Below, one piece after another: positions 1 to 9,400 of a DNA stretch of 64,000 bases. A program made the translations under genes and the position numbers. Origin of the DNA: Peterkaempfera bronchialis (lineage in GTDB: Bacteria > Actinomycetota > Actinomycetes > Streptomycetales > Streptomycetaceae); assembly GCF_003258605.2 (NCBI RefSeq), contig NZ_CP031264.1, positions 6,130,232 to 6,194,231 of the forward strand, in the 5' to 3' direction. A model generated the notes under the pieces. It was not told where the DNA came from. It saw only the letters and a program-made list of their open reading frames with translations, and made no database searches. Every line of letters begins with the position of its first letter. Position 1 is the stretch's first letter.

Positions 1-1358
1 GGAGCCGAGCAGCCGCAGATTGGCGGTGTGGGCCAGGTCGGGGTGGTGGGAGGCCGGGGCGAGCCGGACGACGGTGCCGGAGTCGAGCCGGCGGGTGGTC
101 AAGCGGTCGCCGGAGGCGCCGATGACCAGCAGATCGCAGCCGATCAGTTGCTCCGGACCGCCTCTGCCGCCACCGCCACCGCCACTGCCGTCGCCGCCGT
201 CGTCGTCCGCCGCAGCGAGGGCGGCGGCGACCGCCTCGGCGGGGGAGCGGGCGAACAGGGCGGCCACCGGCTCGGCCGACCACGGCACACCGGGCACCGG
301 ATGGGCCCGTACCGAGCGGCCCGCGCCCAGCCGCCCGTCGGGCGAGACCGTGGCGCCGGAGATCAGCAGGCCGCCCCGGGCCAGCTGGGCGTGGTTCAGC
401 GCGGTGGAGAGGGCGACCGGCGCGGTTGCCGCGCCACGGGCGCGGGCCGGACCGCCGGGCTTCACATCGGCGACGGTGAACCGGCGGCCGTCCTCCGCCA
501 GCAGATGGGTCACCACGCCGCCATAGCCGGTGGCGCTGATCACCGGCTCCCGGCAGAGGCCGAGCACCCGGAGGGAGCCGCCCGGCCGGTAGTCCCGGCG
601 GCCGGTGCCCAGCAGCGCCGGGTCGGGGTCGGCGGCGGCCAACCTGGCCGAGACCAGCAGCAGTTCGCGTAGCGCCGCGACCAGGTCGGCGGTGCGGTGG
701 CCGTCGTACCGGGCCCGGGCCGCCCGCAGGCCCCGCACCGTGCGCAACGCGGCGGCCTCCGCGCGCAGCAGCCCGGCCAGCCGGGCGGTGTGGGCGGCGC
801 GCAGCAGGTCCGCCTGGAGCACCGCGCCCGCAGCGGGCGCACCGGCGGCGAGGACGGCTGCCGCCGCCGACCAGAGCGCCGAGGCCGCCGCCACCTGGTC
901 GGCGGTGGGTGGCACGGCTGCGGGGGCGTCGGCGGTCGCGGTGTCCGGTTCGGCCGGGGGTGGGTGGCTGCGGGTTCCGGTTCCGAGGCGGCGGCGACCG
1001 GGCAGGCACCGAGCACGGCGGCGCGGTGCAGACAGCGGGGCGCCAGCAGGCAACTGCACTGCGCTGCCTCCGCGTCGGTGAGCGCGCCGGACGGGCCGGG
1101 CCGCAGGGTGACCACGGCGTCCTCGCCGCAGACGATGCGGACGGTGCCGTCCTCGGCGGCGGTGGGGCTGTCGGCGATGCGCTCGATTGCCGCGTCCAGC
1201 CGCTTGCGCAGCCGTGGGGTGAGCTGTTCCACCGCCTCGGCCAGCACCTGCGGAGAGGCGGGCGGAAGCCACTCGGCCGGAGCGACGGCGGTGTCGGTGT
1301 CGGTGTCGGGGGCGGGGCCGGGGGCGGGGGCGGGGGAGGTGGTCGGGGAAGAGGTCAA
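1..1358 (-). CDS. SWIM zinc-finger protein (yehQ-like), cut by window start, apparent frameshift
   Basis: Last gene of the MoxR-DUF5682-VWA-SWIM operon. It starts at a TTG (1358) whose bases overlap the TGA of the upstream gene (TTGA), with GGAG eight bases before it. Residues 101-111 are a SWIM motif, CxCx5CxH (C101, C103, C109, H111), a zinc-binding fold thought to contact nucleic acid or protein. After about residue 130 the start frame becomes Arg/Pro-rich nonsense, while the neighbouring frame continues as normal alanine/leucine-rich actinobacterial protein, without a stop, to base 1. One missing C in the run at 956-960 (GGGGG on the plus strand) would join the two. So this is either a frameshifted gene or a one-base sequence error. 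The C-terminus lies outside the window. The family fits E. coli YehQ; its molecular role is unknown. Confidence 0.75.
956..960. other. Apparent -1 frameshift in a G5/C5 run of the SWIM gene
   Basis: On the minus strand the reading frame with coding character moves by one base between the SWIM motif and the C-terminal region. The only homopolymer in the join is five G (plus strand) at 956-960. Six would restore one continuous reading frame. The exact base is inferred; the frame change is seen directly. Confidence 0.65.
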
Positions 1359-4300
1359 CGGGGTTCTCCGCGGAGGCGTTCGCCCACCCAGCGGGCGAGG
1401 GCGAGCGGGCTGAGGGCGGCGACCGGCATCCCGGCCGCGACGAGCTGCTGGGCGATGGGTACCGAGTAGCGCGGAGCGCCGCCGTCGTCCAGGGCGGCGC
1501 AGCCCAGCAGGTGCACCCCGGAGCCGGCCAGCGAGCGGACCTCGGAGAGCAGCCCGCCCAGCGGGTACCCCTCCTCGAAGTCGCTCACCACCACGACCAG
1601 GGTGCGGCTGGGCACGGTCACCAGGGACCGGGCGTGGGCCAGCCCGGCGGCGATATGGGTGCCGCCGCCGACCCGTACCTCAAGCAGCAGCGAGAGCGGG
1701 TCCGCCACCTGCTCCGTCAGGTCGATCACCCGGGTGGAGAAGGCCAGGAAGTGCGTGGAGAGCGTCTTCACGCCGCCGAGTACGGCGGCGGTCAGCGCCG
1801 ACCACACCACGGACGCCTCCATCGAACCCGAGACGTCCACCACCAGGATCAGCCGCCAGTCGGCCTCCGCACGGGCCCGCGAGGAGAACACCGGCCGCTC
1901 CGGGACGACGACGGTCCGGCCGTCGCCCAGCCTGCGGGCGTGCGCCAGATTGGCCCGCAGCGTACGGGGCAGGTCGAGCCCGCCCCCGGGGCGGCGGGTC
2001 GGCCGGGGCGTGGCCAGCCCGGTGAGGGCGGGGCGCAGCCGGGTGGCCAACTCCCTGGACAGGTCGTCCACCAGACGCCGGACCAGCGGACGCAGCCGGG
2101 CGAGCTGCTGCTCGGGCATGCCGCCGACCAGCGAGAGGACGGAGGTCAGCAGCTCGACCGAGGGGCGTACCGAAGCCGGGTCAAGCTCGGCCAGCACATC
2201 GGTGCGCCCCCCGTCGGCGGCCCGGCCCAGCACCTCCTCGCGTAGCTCGGTGCCGAACAGGGCGTCCAGTTCGGCGGCCCACTCGCGGGCGGTGGGGAAG
2301 GAGTCGTCCTGGCCGCCGCCGGCCCCGGTGGAGCCGCCCGGCCCCTGCCCCAGCTCGGCGGCGCCCTCGCCATGGCCCGTCCCGTAGAGCTCGTCCAGGG
2401 CGCGCGCATAGCGGCGGGCACCGGGCGGCAACCGGTCCGTCTGGCGGCCGAGCAGCAGCCGCCACCGGTCGGCGCGGCCGATCCGCCGCGCCGCACCGCC
2501 GGGCTCGGCCGGCGCGGCGGGTGTGTCGGGCAGAGCGGTGAGGTCGGTGAGGTCGGGGACGGGCAGGCCGAGTGCGGTGAGGGCGGCCAGCCCGGCGGTG
2601 TCTGCGGCGGCCCAGAGGGCGGTCAGCTCCGGCGGGGCGGAGAGGGTCAGGTCCAGCCGGTCGCCCAGACGTTCGGTGACGGTGCGCAGCAGCCGGTCGC
2701 GCCCGGCCGGGGGCAGGGCGTCGAACCCGCCGCGCAGCGCCGGCAGCCGGTCCACAAAACCCTGGTCGGGCAGGCCGTCGACGCGGTCCAGCAGCGGATC
2801 CAGGGCAGCCGGGGCGGACTCCAGCAGCGGACCGGCGGCGGTGAGCACTCCGCCGAGCAGCCGGGACAGCCGCCGGCGGCTCTCGGGCCCGGTGGCGGCG
2901 TCCACCCAGGCGGCGGCGCGGGTCCCCAGGGTGTCCGGGCCGTCCAGGTCGAGCAGCACCCGTACGGCCAGTGCGGCGCCCTGGACGAGCGGCGAGCCCG
3001 TATGGGCCAGGTCGGCCAGCGAGCCGTCCAGCCGCAGGCCCAGGCGGTGCTCGCCCGCCCGGATCGCCAGCGCGACCAGGGCTGCGGCGTCCTCGGGGCG
3101 GTCGCTGCCGGCCAACCCGGGCAGCGAGCGGACGGCGGCCTCCAGCAGCAGACCGGTCAGCTCGGCCGCCTGCTCCCGCAGCTCGGGCGTGGTCCCGGCC
3201 AGCTGCTCGCGGCGCAGCGCCTCCAACAGGTCCAGGGCGTCGAGCAGTTCGCCGAGGGTGGCGGCGGACGGCAGCGCCTCGGCGGCGACGCCGAGCCGGT
3301 CGGCGACCAGCTCCGGCAGGTCGCAGCGGGCGGCGGCGCGCAGCCCGTCCAGTACCTGACCGCAGGTGGGGCCGCCCTCGGCGGACTCCCGGCGGAAGGT
3401 CTCGCGCAGCGTCCCGGCGGCGGCCTGTGCGGAGGTGACCCCCCGGACACCGGCCAGGTCGAGCAGGGCGGGCACGGACGGGGTCCAGCGGAGCTGCCAC
3501 CGGGTGGTGAGCGCGGTACCGTCCCCGGTGGCGGCCACCTCCACGGGCCTGCCGTAGCCGACCCCGCAGACCAGCAGCCGCCGGAGCAGGGTCTCCCGGC
3601 GGCGGTCCAGCCGGGAGCGCAGCGGGTCCAGCCGCAGTTCACGGGAGTCCGGGTCGTCCGGGCCGGGCAGCCGCAGGTCGGCCAACTCGGCCTCCACCGA
3701 CGGACCGAGCCCGGACCGGGGCGTACCCGGAGCGGTCCGGCCCCGTTCGGTACCGACCAGCACCGTCTCCAGAGCCTGGGCGAGCGCCCGGCCCCGGCCC
3801 AGCAACTCCCCCTGACCCAGCACCATGCCCACCGCCTCCAGCAGCTCGCCGCGACCGGGTGCGGGCAGCTGCCGCAGCCGCGCCAGGTCGCAGGCCAGCC
3901 GCAGCGTCTCGGCGGCCTCCCCGGTACCCGCCGTATGCCCGGCGGCCCGCAGCTCCCGGCAGAGGTCGGTCACGGCCCGGGCGGCGGCATTCCGCACCCG
4001 CTCGGGGTCGCCGCCCGCCGTGAGCACCGCCTGCTGCCAGCGCGGGTCCCGGATACCGGAGGGGTAGCCGGAGCGGGAGTCCAGCAGGTCGAAGGCATAG
4101 GGTACCAGCGACGTGACCACCGGCTCGCCGCCAGCGGCGGGCACGCCGCCCTGCCCGGCGGGCGCGTCGGGGGTCGGCCCCGCCGTCGTGCCGGCTGCGG
4201 TGGTCATGGCCCCGGCCGCGCCGCTCCGGCCGTCTGCGGCGGGTCGCGGTTCGGGGGTGTCGTTGCCTGTGAGGCCGTCAGTTGTGGTTTCGGCCGTGGC

Positions 4301-5247
4301 GGGTGGGGTGCCGTCGGTGGTGGTCTGGTGGTGGCTGTCTGCGGCGGGTCGCGGTTCGGGGGTGTCGTTGCCTGTGAGGCCGTCAGTTGTGGTTTCGGCC
4401 GTGGCGGGTGGGGTGCCGTCGGTGGTGGTCTGGTGGTGACCGTCTGTGGTGGGTTGCGGTTCGGGGGTGGGCGTGACGTGGGGTGGGCGGTCTGCCAGGG
4501 CCGGGGCGTGGAAGGCGCCGATGACGGCGGCCACCCGGCGGCCGCCTGCGGCGGCGTCGGCGATGGTGCGGCGCATATGCGCCTCGCGGGCCAGGTCGGC
4601 GGCGGGGACGCCGCCCCGGCGCTCGGCGTCGCGGCGCAGCGCCCAGCCCACGCCCAGGGCGGCCCTGCGGACCGCCTCGGGCGGGCAGCCCGGGGCGAGG
4701 ACCTCGACCGCCCGGTCCCACATGTCGTCGCCGTCCCGGCCGGTTCCCGCCGTGGCCAGCGCCTCCCCGAACGAGCGGCCCTCCGCCAAAGCGTCCGCCG
4801 CCGGGCCGTCCGCCGCCGGGCCCTCAGCCGCCGGGCCCTCCGCCGCCGGGCCGTCCGGAGCACTGCCCGGGACCAGGCCGGGTCGGCGAGCGGCAGGTCG
4901 CAGCAGACCACGGGGACGCCCCGGTCGCGGGCCCAGCGGATGGCGGCCAGCTCGGGGGAGAAGTCGGCGAGCGGGTAGAAGGCGAGCCGCCCGTCGCCAC
5001 CGGACCCGGCGAGGGCCACCGGCGCCCGGGTGCCCGGGTCGGCCAGGTGGCCGAGCCACCGCTGGAAGTCGGCCGGGAGCTCGACGCAGACCACCTCGGC
5101 CCCCGACGCGTCCAGCAGTGCCGGGACGGCGGCGGCCAGCGCCGGGCTGTGGTGGCGTACCCCGAGCAGATGGGGCCGCACCGAGTCGGCCAGGGCGGCG
5201 ACGGCGGCCCGGGGATCGCCGTCCGTACGGGGAGTGGTTCCGGTCAA
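1355..5247 (-). CDS. DUF5682-VWA fusion protein (yehM+yehP-like), apparent frameshift near its N-terminus
   Basis: Starts at TTG 5247, overlapping the MoxR stop (TTGA), with GGGAG eight bases upstream. The first ~115 residues show the DUF5682 start (LLGVRHHSPA, then VVCVELPADF and VVCCDLPLADPAW). The coding frame then changes by one base somewhere in 4840-4905, beside a run of five-residue GPAAE/GPAAD repeats, and stays open to 1355. The middle matches the rest of DUF5682 (EAHMRR, VIGAFHAPAL, a long helical region). The last ~380 residues are a VWA domain with an intact MIDAS (DVSGS, GGGTH, SDFEEG). E. coli encodes these parts separately (YehM ~760 aa, YehP ~380 aa); here no stop separates them, so it reads as a fusion. 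VWA proteins typically serve as client adaptors for MoxR ATPases. A 35-residue repeat occurs in the DUF5682 part. Function in the cell is unknown. Confidence 0.7.
4232..4441. repeat. Two 105-bp tandem repeats plus a degenerate third start
   Basis: Copies begin at 4232 and 4337 and are the same except at the last few bases; a diverged third copy begins at 4442. The unit is 35 codons, so the frame is kept. It encodes Thr/Asp/Pro-rich sequence (TTTDGTPPATAETTTDG and so on) in the DUF5682 part of the fusion gene. Probably a linker expanded by recombination. Confidence 0.9.
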
Positions 5248-6428
5248 CGCAGTGTCTCCCGCAGGTCCCAGAGCCGGCGCCACATCGCCGAGCCGTCCTC
5301 CGCCCGGCGCCGTACCGGCCCGTCCCAGTAGCCCAGCAGCCGCCCGTGGTCGGCGGGGTCGTCCTTGCGGACCACGCCCAGCAGATGGCCGGGGACCAGG
5401 TCGAGTACGTCGCCCGCCGGGAGGTACGCAGCGGCGACCCCGAGGGAGGCGGCGACCTGGACGGCCTCGGCCGTGGAGAGGACGGTGCCCGGCCGCTCCA
5501 CGTCCCAGCCCTCGGCCGACCGGCCGGACCGCAGGTCGCGGAAGACGGTCACCAAGGCGTCCAGCACCGAGTCGTCCACCGCGAAGGCGGCCCCGGCCCG
5601 CTGCACGGCGGCCACCGCCTGACGGCGCACCAGCGCGGTCTCGGTCTCCGCGTCGGCGATCGGCCCCACCGTCTCGAAGTTGAACCGCCGCTTGAGGGCG
5701 GCCGACATCTCCGAGACGCCCCGGTCGCGCAGGTTGGCGGTGGCGATCACGGTGAAACCGGGCGCGGCCGCGACCGTACCGTCCGGGGTGTCCGCCAGCT
5801 CGGGGACATTGACCCGCCGGTCCGAGAGGAGGGAGACCAGTGCGTCCTGCACCTCGGGCAGGCAGCGGGTGATCTCCTCGATCCGGGCGACCCGGCCGCT
5901 GCGCATCGCGGTGAGCACGGGGGAGTCCACCAGCGCCTGCCGGCTGGGCCCCTGGGCAAGCAGCAGGGCGTAGTTCCAGCCGTAGCGGAAGGCGTCCTCG
6001 CTGGTGCCGGCGGTGCCCTGCACGGTCAGCGCGCTGGTGCCGCAGACGGCGGCGGCCAGCAGCTCGGACAGCATCGACTTGGCCGTGCCCGGCTCGCCGA
6101 CCAGCAGCAGACCGCGCTCCCCGGCGAGGGTGACCACGCACCGCTCGACCAGGGCGCGTTCGCCGACGAACTTGGCGCTGACCGCCATCCGGGCGGGCAG
6201 TGCGGCGCCGCCGGTCCCGGCCGTGCGGCGGTCCTTGGGAAGTTCCAGCTGCTCCCCCGCGCTGCCGCAGACGAAGGTGACCACGGCGCGCGGGGTGAGT
6301 GCCCAGCCGGGCGGCCGGGGGCCGTCGTCGTGGGCGGCGAGGAAGGCCAGCTCGGCGGCGTGGCGCTCCTCGGCGGGCAGTATCTGCCGGGCCGCGGGGG
6401 CGGCTGCCCGGGGGTCGGTCAGGGTCAT
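5244..6428 (-). CDS. MoxR-family AAA+ ATPase (yehL-like)
   Basis: A 394-residue AAA+ ATPase, starting at ATG 6428 (GAGGA ten bases upstream). It has the Walker A GEPGTAKS (in LLLVGEPGTAKSMLSELL), a Walker B/sensor region with RIEEITRC and VIATANLRDRG, and the arginine-containing ALKRRFNFE segment expected of the MoxR class. MoxR ATPases act as cytoplasmic chaperone-like remodelling enzymes, usually with a VWA partner. That partner is the very next gene, coupled by a TTGA overlap. The gene lies 61 bases after the 1,630-residue protein in the same direction, so the set is probably one transcript. No motif is missing. The substrate is unknown. YehL similarity rests on gene order and motifs, not on a search. 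Confidence 0.88.
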   Translation of the reverse strand: MTLTDPRAAAPAARQILPAEERHAAELAFLAAHDDGPRPPGWALTPRAVVTFVCGSAGEQLELPKDRRTAGTGGAALPARMAVSAKFVGERALVERCVVTLAGERGLLLVGEPGTAKSMLSELLAAAVCGTSALTVQGTAGTSEDAFRYGWNYALLLAQGPSRQALVDSPVLTAMRSGRVARIEEITRCLPEVQDALVSLLSDRRVNVPELADTPDGTVAAAPGFTVIATANLRDRGVSEMSAALKRRFNFETVGPIADAETETALVRRQAVAAVQRAGAAFAVDDSVLDALVTVFRDLRSGRSAEGWDVERPGTVLSTAEAVQVAASLGVAAAYLPAGDVLDLVPGHLLGVVRKDDPADHGRLLGYWDGPVRRRAEDGSAMWRRLWDLRETLR

Positions 6429-6489
6429 GGGTGGTGGTTCCTCGTCTCTCTCCGGCCGCGCACGGCCGGTCCGTTCAGGTGATGCGGTG

Positions 6490-9400
6490 TCAGCGACGCT
6501 TGGTACGCCGGACCTTGAGCTGCTCGAAGCGCGGTACGTCGCCCTCCCCAAGCCGCTGCCAGGCCCTGCGGTACAGGTCGGCGTGGAGTTCCAGCGGCAC
6601 CACGGCACCGTCGGGGGAGTGACCCTCCGCCAGGTCGAACAGCGGGAGCTTCCACAGCTCCAGCGGCAGGTGCGGGGACCGCAGCGCCACCCAGCCGCCC
6701 GGCAGGAAGAGCGACCTCCCGGCCCGGGCGCGGCTGGCTTCGACCACCAGCCCGGACCCGGCCAGTTCGGCGCGGGCCGCCTTGAGCCGGCGGGGCTTCC
6801 AGCCGGTCCAGCGGGCGGTGGCGCGGTCCGTCGGGTCGGGCATCGCCAGCAGCATCAGATAGAGCGCGGCGGCGTCGGCCCCCAGACCGTGTTCCCCGGC
6901 TGCCTCGGCGACCAGCTCGGGCACCGACCGGGTCGGGTCCTGCGGCCACCAGGTGCCGTCCGCGTCCCGCTCCCCGGCGGCCGGGTCGCCCGGGTCGGCC
7001 AGCAGCGCGGCGAACCGGTCGGAGAGGGCCGTACGCAGCGCCACCTCGACCGGGAACGGCTGCTGGTCGGCACCGCGCAGCGCGGCCAGGTACGGGTCGC
7101 CGCCGGCCGCGTCCAGCAGGGCGGTGCGCAGGCCCGGCGCGGGCTGGTCGTCATGGGTGGCCATGATGACGGCGCCGTAGCGCTCCCAGCCGTCGCCGAC
7201 CTCGGTGGGCGTGCCCGCCACCTTGCGGAACCCTGGCAGGTTGACATAGCGGCCGAGGTCCAGCATCAGGCCGGGGTGGGCCAGCCGGTCGCGGAGCAGA
7301 CCGGGCACGGCGGGCAGCGCCGCCCGCACCGGGTCCCCGGCGGGCAGCCGGTGGGCCAGCCAGCCGGTCAGGGCGACCACGGTGGTCAGCACGCCCGCGC
7401 CGAAGCCGTCGGCGCGCTGGTCCACCGGAGCCACCCGGTCGCGGCGGACGGCCCACTCCAGGTCGCGGGTGAGCTCCGGCGACGAGGCGGGGTCCAGCAG
7501 CGCGGGCAGCAGCAGCGCAGGACCCGGGGACGCGGGCACGGCACGCACCGCCTCCACGGTCAGCCACTCGGGCACGGCGACCCGCCGTCCCACCTTCTCG
7601 ATCCAGACCGCCGCAGCCGCCGCCACGTCCGGGCCGTCCCTCCAGAGCCGGTCCGGGTCGTCCGGCAGCAGCGCGGCGACCACCGCGCGGCGCACCGCCG
7701 GGGCGAGGCGGCGCAGCTCGTCCCTGGCCACCGAGGCGTCGGCCGCCTTGAGCCCGAGCGCGGTACGCAGCCCGGAGGGCAGGAAGGCCCGCTCGCGGTT
7801 GTCCACGCACGGCATCCCGGCGACCACCAGGCGGGCCATGGTCGGCGAGACCCCGGTGAGCCGGGCGAACTCCTCGGCCGCCTCGGGCCGCCAGGGCGCC
7901 GGACCGCGCCCGGACGTGGCGGCCAGGACGGCGGCGAGCCGGTCCGCCCCCAGCCCGTCGAGCACCGGCGCGGTGGAGAGCACGGTGTACGGCCGACCGG
8001 GCGCCGCCTGCCCGGACGGGTCGTGCAGCAGGCCGGTGAAGCGGTGCCCCGCCGTGTCCGTGTCGAGCGTGTCCAGCACGGCCAGCAGCGCCCCGCTGTC
8101 CAGTGGCAGCAGCCCCCGCCAGGAGGTGGGCCGGTTGCCGCGCGCGGTGAGCACCGCCGCGTCCAGCCGAAGGGTGACCAGCCGCCACGGCACCGCGCCG
8201 GAGGCCGGGACGAACCCCAGCCCGTCCAGCTCGCCGAGCAGGTCGCGCAGGGTGTCGCGGTGCTCCTGCGGCGTGGTCTCCACCGCGTACCGGAAGGCCA
8301 GCGCCGCGCCTCCGTCCAGCAGTGGCGGCCACCACTGCAACCGGGGGTTGGGCAGCTCGGTGCCGTCCAGGTGCAGACCGCCGTCCGGACCGGGCCGCCC
8401 CGCCGCCGGCGGCGCCGCCCGCAGCGCCCGGCCGACCAGCCGCAGCTGGTCGAAGGTGGTGCGCCCGGGCTCCCCCCACCAGTGGCGCGAGGTACCGATG
8501 AGACCGCTCAGCGCGGACTCCACCCGCCGGTCGTCGGGGCCGTCCGGCAGCTCCTCCGGCCCCACCCCGGCCAGCGCCTCGGCAAGCCTGACGCCGACCC
8601 GGTCCAGGGTGGCCTGCTGCGCGACGGCATACCGGACCACCCCGGCGATCCCGGCGACCAGCGCCTCATCGGCCACCTGCGGCAGCAGCGCGCGGACCTC
8701 CTCGGCCAACTCCGCGTCCCCGACCGGGGCGCTCCCCGGGGCGGTCCCCGGGGCGGCGGCCTTGAGCAGCGCGGCGGCGGTCTCCCGGTCGACCCGGCGC
8801 AGCGCCGCCGAACCCTCGGGGTCCCGGGGCCGCAGGCAGTGCCAGTACGCGAGGGGCGGCAGCAGCGGACTGCCGGCCGCGAACGGGCCGGGGTCGCCGT
8901 CGGGGGTGGCCGTGGCGGTGGCCACGCCGTCCGGGTCGAGCAGGGTGACCGTGCGCCAGGCGGTGGTCAGCGCGCGGGCCCGGTCGTCGCCGGGCAGGGT
9001 CAGCGCCAGCTGCGGGGCGCCCTGCTCGCGGCTGGTGGTGACGGTGCGTCCGGCCAGGTCCTGGCCGCGCCATGAGCCGTCGGGCAGCTGCACCGCCCGC
9101 CAGCCCAGCAGGCCGCCGACGGGTATGCCCGCCGGGGTCGCGGTGGTGTCGGGGGCGGCAGGCCGCAGCCAGCTCTGCCCGGCGGCGAGGGAGCTGCCCG
9201 CCGGGGCGTCCCGCAGCGCGTCCGCGAGGAAGCCCGGCAGGCCCGGGCGGCCGTGCTGTCCGCTCGCCGGGTCGTACTCCCGCCAGCCGGCCGGCTCCTG
9301 GCCGTCCCACACCCAGTACGCGCCGGCGTCGGCGATCACATTCCGGCGCAGGGGCACGGCGGTGTCCCCCGGGTGCAGCACGCCCTCGCCGGTGGTCCGG

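Noticed and set aside
2372-4978. 868-codon plus-strand frame across the DUF5682-VWA gene
   Set aside because: Gly/Gln-rich shadow; the minus strand has the DUF5682 and VWA motifs.
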